NCBI RefSeq assembly: GCF_002127535.1
Contig: NZ_MUBJ01000014.1
Span: 1-64,000 of the forward strand
Length of the DNA: 64,000 nucleotides
Source of the DNA: Xenorhabdus vietnamensis
GTDB taxonomy: Bacteria; Pseudomonadota; Gammaproteobacteria; Enterobacterales; Enterobacteriaceae
Direction: 5' to 3'
The notes under the pieces are model-generated. The model saw only the letters and a program-made list of their open reading frames with translations, was not told the DNA's origin and ran no database searches. Shown one piece after another: positions 37,101-45,263 of this stretch. Within the stretch, counting starts at the first letter, position 1; every line of letters starts with the position of its first letter. A program made the position numbers and the translations under genes.

Positions 37101-38512
37101 CCTCTGACACTACTGGCAATGCAAGCTTGCGGGTCTATACCACAACGGGGGCAGATATCTCCGTCAATGGCAAAGGCAATGGCAGCTATCAGGAAACATC
37201 CAATAATAATACCAGCGCAGTCACCAGCGGCATCAACGCCCAAAATGGCATAAATGTTCAGGTAACCAGAGACGCACGCTACCAAGGCACCTCAATGGAT
37301 GCGGGTAAAGGTTCAGCCAATGTTAATGCAGGTGGAAACATTCAGTTCAATCAAGCCACCAATCGCAATGAGAAACAAAGCAATGGCTACAATGGAGAGA
37401 TTTCCCTGACCGTAGGAACCAACCCTGATGGTAAGAATTTCAGTGGTAGCCTCGGTGGCGGTTATAACACCGACACTCAAAACAATACTACAGCTAAAAC
37501 CAGCAATCTTACTGGTGGGCAAGGTGTAAACCTGAGTGCGGGCAATAATCTGGCGTTACAAGGTGCCAATGTTTCTGGCAAACAGGTAGATTTAACAGCA
37601 CAGCGTGGAAAAATCGAACTGACTTCGGCTCAGGATACTGCCAACACCAATGGTTGGAACGTCGGCGCTAAAGCAAAAGGTGGCATGTCTTCCACCGCCC
37701 GCAAAAATGAAGGAGGCGATGGCGCGGCAAGCGATTCGGCTGACAAAATCATCGACAGCAAATACAACATTGGCGGTGAATTGAAATTCGGCGTCAACCA
37801 TCTGGATCAAACCACTCACCGTAACGCTCATGTTTCTGGTGGCAATGTCACGCTGACCAGTGCAGGAGATACCTCACTCAAAGGCGCTAATGTGACTGCT
37901 AATAATCAGGTAACAGGCAAAGTCGGTGGTAATTTCAATGTCGAAAGCCGCAAAGACAGCACTCATAGCCTGAATGTGGGTCTGGATGCTGGCTTGGGTT
38001 ATAGCAAAACCGTCAAAGGGGATGCTCCTTCTAAAGAAAGTGTTCCTACCGTAACGGAAGGCTCTTCAGAAAACACTGCCGCTACCGACAAAACCGAGGG
38101 TGAAGCACCAAGTGTGAAAGATCAACTGAAAGCCGCGTTCAAGGGTTTCAATGGCAAACTCAAAGGCAATTACGATACTCTCGACCGAGAAGCTGTTGGC
38201 AAGCAAACAACATTGACCGGTACTCAAGGGGTTAATCTGGATGTCTCTGGAACAACGTATTTGGTGGGCAGCAAAATTGACAGTACCCAAGGCACTGTCT
38301 CACTGAATACCCCACAAATTAATCAACAATCTGTTGCGGGATACGACAAGGGTAAAAACTTAGGTATTAACGTGCCAAATTCCATGGCAAGTCTGGCCAT
38401 TTCTGCACAAAAAGATATTTTCTCCGGTAAAGTGCCTTTTGTGAAAAATGAGAGCCACAATACTGAGATTCCCACTGTCCACAGTGAAGTTAAGGGTCGT
38501 CAATTAGATTGA
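34103..38512 (+). CDS. xhlA: Two-partner secretion haemolysin/haemagglutinin (ShlA/XhlA family TpsA)
   Basis: This 1469-residue exoprotein has a signal peptide (about 1-30, ending ASFA) and a TPS secretion domain (about 31-280) with NPNGITCNGCGFINT near 140. The CxxC pair and NPNG motif are the mark of the ShlA/HpmA/XhlA haemolysin subgroup rather than contact-dependent inhibition toxins. Asn68 and Asn119 sit where ShlA residues needed for secretion and activity are reported. The rest is a long beta-helix of haemagglutinin repeats (GGNVTLTSAGD-type units) with a Gly/Asn/Ser-rich composition. No VENN motif, tail toxin or immunity gene follows. Export by the preceding TpsB is expected. XhlA of X. 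nematophila is a surface haemolysin; equivalence here is by memory and synteny. Confidence 0.9.
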   Translation: MKSKKFKLSPTGKLAASMAIILATCSASFANEITPGGDAAHSPDIIQSETGAAVINIVAPSESGLSHNQYQDFNVNHMGAVFNNALEGGTSQLAGELSANSNLNGQAANVILNEVISRNPSFLLGQQEVFGIAADYVLANPNGITCNGCGFINTNQASLVVGNPLVENGILQGFSTFDNQNALNIRNNGLSHNDVLNLIAPKIDSNGQVITTKNLNITTGNNKISADGRILDPQQANTGALDSYYFGSMQAGRIRLLNTAKGSGVNLQGKMTADDGIDIESYGDVKLEAAILKGGDITLTGNNVLSQGRLHQSSSNTTGSDNHDSTFSDIYTEKKQISESVARTQLAGKNITLVAKQNNQVMATDIEGDNVELIGANLKLDGQKLHQLDRSINNQGKVVWRYDITDENEKYQYEGNTINAHENVQLTASEGNAEVLGSKIKAGNKLSVSAKKDVRLAGLVESEVTSEKGYKKNHSASLQTGHWNKINTTQRSTGNELSSGGVLGIRAKGNIDIAGTRINSGENLIISAGQKTNITVQSLVNDQSLDKDKTYWGGIAGGSKKDNHDKSETHHISEMTAGGYVMLQGMNGVTITGSKVKGQKGAYVEANDGQLTIDNAVSHTYKEVDERKGTVFNITKTTNQEHDEQQKSSGSSLISDADLKLLSNKDINVVDSLVKSATELQLNTSGNINILNYGEKNQYQQEKTNLDWLYYAKEMKDKQYRAGVGFEHVTDKQKDESTTQRPSELSGGNLTINAGQNVTVTGSKLVTTQGDARITGDNIALLAGENSASTSTSQEKLRTSVFITGGMDKLGSGVDGTYNSDGKSQGRTTAEVATTQVNGNLELNAMGELKQQGTNHQVQGSYQANAGSIKNVATANTESSSTNQLQVGGEISGTADYSATTRPMEKTAIAAADKKLDTAITKTGLPNAGIELAMDGNSRYTNNHQSSAVVTNVKAGDIKVTTNGDVYDQGTQYKANKGGVSLTAGSHTSEAALNRQNTHSSDTTGNASLRVYTTTGADISVNGKGNGSYQETSNNNTSAVTSGINAQNGINVQVTRDARYQGTSMDAGKGSANVNAGGNIQFNQATNRNEKQSNGYNGEISLTVGTNPDGKNFSGSLGGGYNTDTQNNTTAKTSNLTGGQGVNLSAGNNLALQGANVSGKQVDLTAQRGKIELTSAQDTANTNGWNVGAKAKGGMSSTARKNEGGDGAASDSADKIIDSKYNIGGELKFGVNHLDQTTHRNAHVSGGNVTLTSAGDTSLKGANVTANNQVTGKVGGNFNVESRKDSTHSLNVGLDAGLGYSKTVKGDAPSKESVPTVTEGSSENTAATDKTEGEAPSVKDQLKAAFKGFNGKLKGNYDTLDREAVGKQTTLTGTQGVNLDVSGTTYLVGSKIDSTQGTVSLNTPQINQQSVAGYDKGKNLGINVPNSMASLAISAQKDIFSGKVPFVKNESHNTEIPTVHSEVKGRQLD

Positions 38513-38538
38513 TCGTGATGATCAACAATTAATCTTCT

Positions 38539-38573
38539 GTACGGTAGCCAATTATGAGGCTACCGTACTTTTT
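38539..38573 (+). terminator. Intrinsic terminator of the xhlBA operon
   Basis: GTACGGTAGCC (38539-38549) pairs perfectly with GGCTACCGTAC (38558-38568) around an 8-base loop and is followed by TTTTT. It lies 26 bases after the xhlA stop. Confidence 0.9.
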
Positions 38574-38778
38574 CAAATCCTCTCACTAGTTGCCTTTTCC
38601 ATTTTGCCTGTTACTCTTTTTTCACTTAAATATATTGCGAACGGCGTTCAAGTCCATAATATCGAAGGCCATATATCTTAAGTGCTATCTTTAAAAGTGG
38701 CATAGCGAGTCATATCAGGCACGACCAGATTTAAGGGGATGCAATGCCAAGTGACCATGAAAAAAGGGAACAATCCAA

Positions 38779-39720
38779 ATGGGGAAAAGTTTCACACCGT
38801 TAGAGAAAGGGCTGCATAGCAGTAAAAAAGCGCTTTCCGTAACAATTCGTATTGGCAACGCCATCCGCCGTATTCCTTTTATCGCTCATTTAATTAGAGC
38901 GGCACAACGTTTCAATGACCGAATGGGCAGCCAATTTGGTGCTGCAATCACCTATTTCTCATTTCTATCCTTAATCCCGATCCTGATGCTCTCTTTTGCC
39001 ATCGCGGGTTTTGTGCTGGCTTCCAACCCTGATTTGCTGGCCCGCTTGATCAATGGCATCGCTAATAGCATCAGTGATCCCGCTCTCGCTACCACACTGA
39101 AAAACAGTGTAGACACGGCAGTTAACCAAAGAACGACGGTGGGATTGACAGGCCTGGCTATCGCACTTTATTCAGGTGTGAACTGGGTCGGTAATTTACG
39201 CGAAGCGATACTCGCCCAATCTCGTGACATCTGGGAACGCAATCATGAAGATAAAGAGAAAATCTATTTTCAGTATATTCGCGACTTTTTCTCTCTATTT
39301 GGCCTTCTTTTTGCGTTGGTAATGACCCTTTCCCTGACTTCCATTGCAGGTTCTGCCCAAGCCACTATTGTCCATGCCCTTGGATTGGAGGGTATAGAAT
39401 GGCTACGCCCTGCATGGACATCAATTGGCATGACTATTTCCATTTCTGCCAATTATTTGTTATTCCTATGGATATTGTGGATCTTGCCGCGTCATCGCCC
39501 TGAAAGAAAAGCCCTGTTCAAAGGAACGTTAATGGCTGCCATTGGATTTGAAGTCATCAAATACATTATGACCATGATGCTGCCACGCCTTGCCAGTTCA
39601 CCCTCTGGCGCCGCTTTTGGCTCGGTGATTGGCTTAATGGCCTTCTTCTATTTCTTTGCTCGCCTGACGCTGTTTTGTGCCGCGTGGATCGCTACCTCAG
39701 AAGAGAAGAGAACCGAGTAA
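38779..39720 (+). CDS. yihY: YihY/BrkB-family inner-membrane protein
   Basis: This 313-residue integral membrane protein belongs to the YihY (BrkB, once misnamed RNase BN) family, whose function is unsettled. About six membrane helices are visible, for example FGAAITYFSFLSLIPILML, LTGLAIALYSGVNWVG and FGSVIGLMAFFYFFARLTLF. The family motif YFSFLSLIP and the central NLREAI segment are present. The N-terminal ~40 residues are basic and cytoplasmic. The start follows AAGGGAA by 8 bases. It stands as a single gene after the haemolysin terminator, with the tautomerase gene 90 bases downstream. Confidence 0.9.
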   Translation: MGKSFTPLEKGLHSSKKALSVTIRIGNAIRRIPFIAHLIRAAQRFNDRMGSQFGAAITYFSFLSLIPILMLSFAIAGFVLASNPDLLARLINGIANSISDPALATTLKNSVDTAVNQRTTVGLTGLAIALYSGVNWVGNLREAILAQSRDIWERNHEDKEKIYFQYIRDFFSLFGLLFALVMTLSLTSIAGSAQATIVHALGLEGIEWLRPAWTSIGMTISISANYLLFLWILWILPRHRPERKALFKGTLMAAIGFEVIKYIMTMMLPRLASSPSGAAFGSVIGLMAFFYFFARLTLFCAAWIATSEEKRTE

Positions 39721-39811
39721 ATATCCATATATCAATAAGTAAGACTGTTTTTTTGCTGTACCTATTTGTCATATTACTTGTCATATAACACCCAAAAAAG
39801 GAGTCATTTTT

Positions 39812-40018
39812 ATGCCATTTGTGAACATTAAAATTACCCGCGAAGGTGCCACCGCTGAGCAGAAAAAACAGCTGATCGAAGGTGCAACCCAACTGCTGGT
39901 GGATGTACTCGGAAAAAACCCCGCAACAACCTTTGTAATCATTGATGAAGTTGAAACAGACAATTGGGGAATTGGAGGTAAGAACGTTACTGAGTTAAGG
40001 GCGGCAGCGAAGAAGTGA
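39812..40018 (+). CDS. 4-oxalocrotonate tautomerase family protein
   Basis: This 68-residue enzyme begins Met-Pro, so removal of Met exposes the catalytic N-terminal Pro1 of the tautomerase superfamily. The core FVNIKITREGATAEQKKQLI and the segment TTFVIIDEVETDNWGIGG match the DmpI/4-OT subfamily, including the Trp-Gly-Gly loop. Members interconvert enol and keto acids; the substrate here is unknown. AAGGAG precedes the ATG, and a terminator hairpin follows the stop, so it can be expressed alone. Length is normal for a hexameric 4-OT protein. Confidence 0.9.
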   Translation: MPFVNIKITREGATAEQKKQLIEGATQLLVDVLGKNPATTFVIIDEVETDNWGIGGKNVTELRAAAKK

Positions 40019-40059
40019 ACTGAAAAATTCAGTTAGTATTAGATAAGAATGATCATGTC

Positions 40060-40094
40060 AAAATCAGCTGGTTAAATTCACTGGCTGATTTTTT
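40060..40094 (+). terminator. Intrinsic terminator after the tautomerase gene
   Basis: AAAATCAGC (40060-40068) pairs with GCTGATTTT (40084-40092), and the T-run extends to six T residues. It is located 41 bases after the stop codon. Confidence 0.8.
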
Positions 40095-40251
40095 ATTATG
40101 GAATATAGCTATCTCTAAACTGCGAATCATGACGCCCACACCTGCAAGGATAAAAACCTAAAAAGTTCAGTTGGATTTTTATAAAAAACATACTTGAAAA
40201 TAAAATTAGTTTATCTGATTTTTATTTATACTCATTAAATAAGTTTTCAAA

Positions 40252-40632
40252 ATGCCAGATCACTTTCTAACTCCTCGCTATGCGAGGAGTCAGGGGGCTT
40301 CAAAAGCTAAATGTATCACTATTATGAAAAGGTATTTAAAGTGCAAATCTATCTCAGATATAGGAATTAAGTTATATAAAAAAGAAGATATTAATGAACC
40401 CATAATTCATTTCATCAATGATTTTTTGCCAAAGCTAAAAGAGTGGTATCTGATTACCTTTAATGACTCAGATCAGTGTTATCAATATAGAATAATAGAA
40501 AACAATAGCGAAGTTATTCCTTTGTTAATTAATACACTAAACCGTAATAGTCATAATAAAGAAATAATCCATATAATAGTGATTTATCAATCGGTTAATA
40601 TAAATTTACTCTGCTTCAATGACCCAAAGTAG
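40252..40632 (+). CDS. Orphan AT-rich hypothetical protein
   Basis: I do not recognise this ORF of 126 codons. From an internal Met at codon 25 (MKRYLKCKSISDIG) it reads as a plausible small soluble protein of about 102 residues, with NDFLPKLKEWYLITFNDSD followed by hydrophobic strands (EIIHIIVIYQSVNINLLCF). The first 24 codons cover a strong DNA hairpin and look like translated non-coding sequence, so the internal start may be right; neither start has a good ribosome binding site. The gene is far more AT-rich than its neighbours and sits alone between the tautomerase and yhjJ, suggesting recent acquisition or a gene remnant. It has no signal peptide or membrane helix. Confidence 0.45.
   Translation: MPDHFLTPRYARSQGASKAKCITIMKRYLKCKSISDIGIKLYKKEDINEPIIHFINDFLPKLKEWYLITFNDSDQCYQYRIIENNSEVIPLLINTLNRNSHNKEIIHIIVIYQSVNINLLCFNDPK
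40270..40290. repeat. GC-rich 9-bp hairpin
   Basis: ACTCCTCGC (40270-40278) pairs perfectly with GCGAGGAGT (40282-40290) around a TAT loop, in an otherwise AT-rich stretch. It resembles a short interspersed palindromic element, but no second copy was found in this window. Confidence 0.5.
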
Positions 40633-40746
40633 CTAATCAAAGTCTATCAGATTGACGAAAGCCTTATCACACTACCAAGCAATCATGGCCAAATCACTAT
40701 CAAACAATTTGGCCTCAACTCCGGTTTATACTTTTACTTTGCTTTT

Positions 40747-42222
40747 CTACGCCCCATCTTTATCTTTCACCGTTTCAGGCTCTTTCGGCTTCTCCGGCAG
40801 TGGCCCCGGCCTCATAATCTGGTTAAAACTATTTTTGATTTGATTAACATCAACCGGCGCTTCACCTTTTGGTTGCACCAGAATAAAAGAGATTTCTTGA
40901 GACAGCATCTCTTGCAATTTTTTATTCAAAAGCTGTGGTGTCAAAGAAGATAAAAACGCCTGTCTTAACCGCTGGAATTGTTCGGGGGCAATATCTATCA
41001 CGTTATTTTTCTGTGATAACAGACGTTGATTAATCAAAATATCGGTATCTGTGCGGGCATATATGGCAAATAGCTGTTGGAGCTGGCTCCGCTTCTGAGC
41101 ATAGAGTTCATCAAACTGTTCTTGCGGCAATCCATTTTCACGCAGTGATGATAGCTGAGAAGCCAGATAAAGCGTGGATTCCACCAGCTTGTCTGTAGGT
41201 GCATCCAGATTTAATGAGCAGTTCGCCCGCTGGTATAACACACGGCAATCCAGACTTAGTTGCATACCTTCCTGCTTTTCTTGAAGCCCTAATTGCAAGT
41301 AGCGGTAAAGCGCTTCACGTGTCAGGTCATTTAACCAATACTGAATCAGAGTTTGCGAATCGTTAATCGACAGCCAATTCAGGTTCCAAGTTAAAGATAG
41401 ACGGTCTTGTTTCGCTTTATCATTCTCTATGCTAATTGTTGCCGCTTTCAGTGGCAGCAATGTTGGTACAGGAACCGGTGTCTGCCGTTTTCCTTCCAAT
41501 AACGAAAATGTCCGATTAATCTTCTCTGACAATAAGCGGTTGTCAACATGCCCCGCGATATACAGTGTCATTGCATCTGGCGTATACCATTGATGATAAA
41601 AATTTTCGACTTTCTTCATATCCACAGGCACTGTCACCGGCATCCCGGGATCATGATCGATAAGCGTCGAGCCTTGCAATCGCATACGCCATACAGGATC
41701 TTGGATATCAGATGGAAAAGTCGTTACAGGATATCCATCCCCTTTCATGGCCTGTGCCAGTGTTTCTGGTGTAAACACCGCACCACCTGCAATATCAGAT
41801 AACCATATCAATGCATCTTGCAATAAATCGGAGCGATTATTCGGTAAGCTTAAGCTATAAAGGGTGAAATCATATGAAACAATAGCAGGTGGAAAAGGAT
41901 TTTTAGTATCTATCACGTTACGCCACAAATTTTCCAATTTCTGCGATGATAAATCTTTACTACTGGATAAAACGACTTTCGGAATAAGGTAAGTGTAACC
42001 CCGTTGTAGATTTTTTTCAGTCAGGGAGCCAGTCTTTACCAATAACCGCAGCTGTATTCTGTCATTAGGTCGCTGTGGTGTTTGCAGAATTTGCCAACTG
42101 AATCCATTTTCAAGTTTGCCTTGTTGCCAAGCCGGATCTGGCTGCAAGGTTTCAGCCTGTGCCAAACAAGTCGTAGCCAGAATTGCACCACCAATAAGAT
42201 ACCCGATTTTGTCGCCCAGCAT
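40747..42222 (-). CDS. yhjJ: YhjJ-type secreted M16-family pseudo-peptidase
   Basis: This 491-residue exported protein belongs to the pitrilysin/insulinase (M16) fold. A signal peptide is visible (IGYLIGGAILATTCLAQAE). The domain starts with LENGFSWQILQTPQRPNDRIQLRL-type strands, but where an active enzyme has HxxEH this one reads GSLTEKNLQRGYTYLIPKVV, so the zinc-binding histidines and catalytic glutamate are absent. The second M16 domain begins near residue 205 (FYHQWYTPDAMTLYIAGHVD). It is therefore probably a non-catalytic periplasmic protein, as also noted for E. coli YhjJ. It is a single gene beside the hmsP remnant, keeping the yhjJ-yhjK neighbourhood of E. coli without dctA between them. 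Confidence 0.88.
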   Translation of the reverse strand: MLGDKIGYLIGGAILATTCLAQAETLQPDPAWQQGKLENGFSWQILQTPQRPNDRIQLRLLVKTGSLTEKNLQRGYTYLIPKVVLSSSKDLSSQKLENLWRNVIDTKNPFPPAIVSYDFTLYSLSLPNNRSDLLQDALIWLSDIAGGAVFTPETLAQAMKGDGYPVTTFPSDIQDPVWRMRLQGSTLIDHDPGMPVTVPVDMKKVENFYHQWYTPDAMTLYIAGHVDNRLLSEKINRTFSLLEGKRQTPVPVPTLLPLKAATISIENDKAKQDRLSLTWNLNWLSINDSQTLIQYWLNDLTREALYRYLQLGLQEKQEGMQLSLDCRVLYQRANCSLNLDAPTDKLVESTLYLASQLSSLRENGLPQEQFDELYAQKRSQLQQLFAIYARTDTDILINQRLLSQKNNVIDIAPEQFQRLRQAFLSSLTPQLLNKKLQEMLSQEISFILVQPKGEAPVDVNQIKNSFNQIMRPGPLPEKPKEPETVKDKDGA

Positions 42223-42328
42223 TCTTACTTACCCCTACCTGTTTAATTTTATCCTGCGAAATCTAAGGCAATACTCTATACCCAGATATTATCATTGAGG
42301 ATTAGACCGTTATTCACCTTGTAAGGTT

Positions 42329-43036
42329 TCATTTTGATGGTGTTTTCAGCTTATTAACCTGACGATTATAACCTTTTACCAGCAATCCCAATTCATCATC
42401 CTGATGGATTTTGTGGCAGGACATAGGCACTGGCGGCTGTTCTTCATTCAGTTCCCGCGCGATATCACGCAATGGATGGATGATAATGCGGTTTACGCAC
42501 CAGCTTATCGACACCGTAAGAATAAGTGCGAGTAATAAATAAGTAGTCAACATGAATGCAAGTGTATTCAAGACAAAACGATAAACTCGATTGGAATCAA
42601 CCTGCAAAATAAGCTGTCCCTGTGACTCTGCTGTTTTTATTAAAACACCATCAACATAGAGGGGAATATTTACCTCAACAGGAATGCCAAAGACCTTCTT
42701 TGCCAACTCAGGTATAGGGCGATGAGTAGCAAAATCCAGACTCATCACCCGAACGTTATTAGGCAATAACACCTCTGCCCGGCCCAAGATGCCTGAGGTT
42801 TTTAAACCAATCAACAGCGTTTTTGCCTTATTGAGATCTGAGCTCAACAATGCTTCTTCCAAAGGGGTTTTGATCTGTGTGGCAGCATTGTTAAGTTGAT
42901 TGATATAGTCATCTTTACGCTGCTGCAATAGATGAAATAGCTGGATAGTGATGAAAATAGCCACGGCAACCAAAGTGACTCCTGTCACTGCGGCCATCTG
43001 TTTAATAGTTAACGAACGTTTGACGCGCAATTTCAT
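42329..43036 (-). CDS. Truncated HmsP/YhjK homologue: membrane sensor and HAMP only, GGDEF-EAL lost
   Basis: The 235-residue product matches the N-terminal part of HmsP/YhjK (PdeK): SLTIKQMAAVTG at the start, a first membrane span, a periplasmic domain with GILGRAEVLLPNNV, a second span containing LTTYLLLALILTVSISWCVN and a HAMP region ending DDELGLLVKGYNRQ. In HmsP this is followed by about 400 residues of degenerate GGDEF plus active EAL phosphodiesterase; here the frame stops eight residues later. It is an orphan sensor that cannot degrade cyclic-di-GMP. A 17-codon longer start exists; the ATG at MKLRVKRS fits the homologue. Whether it is still made is unknown. It may be better regarded as a decaying gene. 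Confidence 0.82.
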   Translation of the reverse strand: MKLRVKRSLTIKQMAAVTGVTLVAVAIFITIQLFHLLQQRKDDYINQLNNAATQIKTPLEEALLSSDLNKAKTLLIGLKTSGILGRAEVLLPNNVRVMSLDFATHRPIPELAKKVFGIPVEVNIPLYVDGVLIKTAESQGQLILQVDSNRVYRFVLNTLAFMLTTYLLLALILTVSISWCVNRIIIHPLRDIARELNEEQPPVPMSCHKIHQDDELGLLVKGYNRQVNKLKTPSK

Positions 43037-43239
43037 CTCAATCCAAATCAATAATAGTAAAAATACTGACCAGCACCTTCCAAACAATGTGGGTGAGTAT
43101 ACTTGATTTTACTTGCGGTCGTCTTATTTTGATGAATTAAAAAGAGAAAAATGACCAAGATATAACAGCATTACTCAATCAAGCGAATGCCTAATATTTT
43201 CACTGCAATGCTTATACGTTATACCCAGGCCATCTATTA

Positions 43240-44274
43240 TTAATTTAATGAACCTTCATCTTGTTCGACCGCAAAGCACGCGATCAATTGTTCGCCATAT
43301 TGTTTTAATTTCGGCTGGAATTGAGTGCATGGGCTAAATGCACGACGACAACGGGCAGCAAAAGCACATCCCGCAGGCGGATTCATCGGGCTTGGCAGCT
43401 CTCCCGTCAGCTTAATGCGCTCACGACGCATTTCAGGATTCAGGCGAGGAGTCGCGGACAATAACGCCTGCGTATAAGGGTGACGCGGATTGTTGAAAAT
43501 CATTTCTCTATCGCCTTTTTCAACGCAGCGACCCAAATACATCACCATCACTTCATCGGCAATATGTTCAACAACCGAAAGATCATGGGATATAAAGACG
43601 TAAGACAACCCTAACTCCTGCTGCAAGTCCATCATCAGGTTCAAAACCTGTGCTCGTACCGAAACATCTAACGCCGAAACTGGTTCGTCAGCAATCACCA
43701 CGTCTGGGTTTAACATCAATCCACGGGCAATGGCGATACGCTGACGCTGACCACCAGAAAACATATGTGGATAACGCGAATAATGTTCCGGCTTTAACCC
43801 CACTTTCGCCATCATCTGCAAGACTTTTTCCTTGCGTTCAATCGCAGTCAGTGGAGTATTAATCAGCAAAGGCTCTTCCAAAATCTGTCCTACTTTTTTA
43901 CGGGGATTTAAGGAAGCGTAGGGATTTTGAAATACAATCTGGATTTTCTGGCGACGAAGTTTTTCTGCTTCTTTATTTGGCACTAAGAGATCTTGCCCCA
44001 GATAATAAAGCTCTCCATCGGTCGGTTTTTCAATCATGGTCAGTAGGCGACCCAATGTGGATTTTCCACAACCCGATTCACCGACAACAGCCAGTGTTTT
44101 GCCTTTTTCCAGCTCAAAGGAAATACCATCCAGCGCCTTGACCATGCGTTCAGGCGAGAATAAGCCTGTTTTCACCGGATAATATTTTTTAAGTTCAGTG
44201 GCTTTCAGTAAAGGAACCGTGGTTTTTAAAGGAACAGCGGCTTTTTCCTGTTCTTGATTTTGTTGAGTACTCAT
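43240..44274 (-). CDS. dppF: Dipeptide ABC transporter ATP-binding protein DppF
   Basis: This 344-residue ATPase is one of two energising subunits of the dipeptide importer. It shows Walker A GESGCGKS, the signature [14 protein letters not shown], Walker [13 protein letters not shown] and the H-loop [10 protein letters not shown]. The C-terminal oligopeptide/dipeptide-transporter extension has the cysteine cluster [14 protein letters not shown], a probable iron-sulphur or metal site shared by the Dpp/Opp family. The N-terminal ~20 residues are a low-complexity Gln/Glu/Lys stretch. It overlaps dppD by 4 bases (ATGA) and ends the operon. No clear terminator was found after it. Confidence 0.97.
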   Translation of the reverse strand: MSTQQNQEQEKAAVPLKTTVPLLKATELKKYYPVKTGLFSPERMVKALDGISFELEKGKTLAVVGESGCGKSTLGRLLTMIEKPTDGELYYLGQDLLVPNKEAEKLRRQKIQIVFQNPYASLNPRKKVGQILEEPLLINTPLTAIERKEKVLQMMAKVGLKPEHYSRYPHMFSGGQRQRIAIARGLMLNPDVVIADEPVSALDVSVRAQVLNLMMDLQQELGLSYVFISHDLSVVEHIADEVMVMYLGRCVEKGDREMIFNNPRHPYTQALLSATPRLNPEMRRERIKLTGELPSPMNPPAGCAFAARCRRAFSPCTQFQPKLKQYGEQLIACFAVEQDEGSLN

Positions 44275-45251
44275 ACTGTTGGCCTCCCCTCATCATCCAG
44301 TGGCATGTGACATTTAACCTGACGTCCTCCCACTGATTTCAATGGAGGCTCCTCCTGATGGCAATGCTCATTGGCATAAGGGCAACGAGGATTGAGCAGA
44401 CACCCTGTTGGACGGTCATATTTTCCGGGTACGACACCGGGTAACGATGCCAAACGGGATTTATCCGCCGCAAATTCCGGCAATGCCCGCAATAATGCCT
44501 GTGTATAAGGATGACGTGGTGCGCGGAAAATTTCCGTTGCTTTGCCAATCTCCACCACTTGCCCGGCATACATCACAATAATATGGTGGGCTGCTTCCGC
44601 CACCAGTGCCAAATCATGGGTGATCAAGAGTAATGCCATGTTTTCCCGCTGCTGCAATTCCAGCAGCAGTTCGATGATTTGCGCCTGAATGGTGACATCC
44701 AGAGCCGTTGTCGGTTCATCGGCAATCAGGAGTTTCGGACGACACGCGATAGCCATTGCAATCATCACTCGCTGACTCATCCCACCCGACAACTGATGCG
44801 GATAAACGTCCAGACGAGAGGCCGGATCAGGAATACCCACTTGTACCAGTAAGTCGATTGCCCGCTGATGCCGCGTTTTTCGGTTTCCACCCTGATGGAC
44901 TTTCAAGGCTTCCATAATCTGATAACCGACGGTGTAACATGGGTTCAAACTGGTCATGGGATCTTGGAAAATCATTGCCACTTCAGCACCAACCAACTGA
45001 CGGCGCTCTTTTTCTGAAATTTTGGTCAGGTCACGACCATTGAATTCCAGCTTTTCAGCCATAACTTTGCCCGGATAATCAATTAGCCCCATAATCGCCA
45101 ATGAACTGACGGACTTACCTGATCCGGACTCCCCCACAATGCCGACAACCTCTCCCTGCTCAACACGGTAGCTGATACGGTCAACAGCGCGAAATGGTGC
45201 ATCTTCATCCCCAAAGTGCACCGATAATTGGTCTACATTCAATAATGCCAT
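44271..45251 (-). CDS. dppD: Dipeptide ABC transporter ATP-binding protein DppD
   Basis: This 326-residue ATPase is partner to DppF. Motifs are Walker [10 protein letters not shown]-loop [12 protein letters not shown], signature [15 protein letters not shown], Walker [13 protein letters not shown] and H-loop [11 protein letters not shown]. The C-terminal cysteine region ([15 protein letters not shown]) matches the Dpp/Opp extension. Length is the same as in E. coli within a residue or so. It lies 12 bases after dppC and overlaps dppF by 4 bases, so the two ATPases are translationally coupled. Confidence 0.97.
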   Translation of the reverse strand: MALLNVDQLSVHFGDEDAPFRAVDRISYRVEQGEVVGIVGESGSGKSVSSLAIMGLIDYPGKVMAEKLEFNGRDLTKISEKERRQLVGAEVAMIFQDPMTSLNPCYTVGYQIMEALKVHQGGNRKTRHQRAIDLLVQVGIPDPASRLDVYPHQLSGGMSQRVMIAMAIACRPKLLIADEPTTALDVTIQAQIIELLLELQQRENMALLLITHDLALVAEAAHHIIVMYAGQVVEIGKATEIFRAPRHPYTQALLRALPEFAADKSRLASLPGVVPGKYDRPTGCLLNPRCPYANEHCHQEEPPLKSVGGRQVKCHMPLDDEGRPTV

Positions 45252-45263
45252 TTCACAATACCC

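Noticed and set aside
34103-38512. Contact-dependent inhibition (CdiA) toxin
   Set aside because: No VENN motif, no variable C-terminal toxin and no immunity gene; the CxxC-type NPNG region fits haemolysins of the ShlA group.
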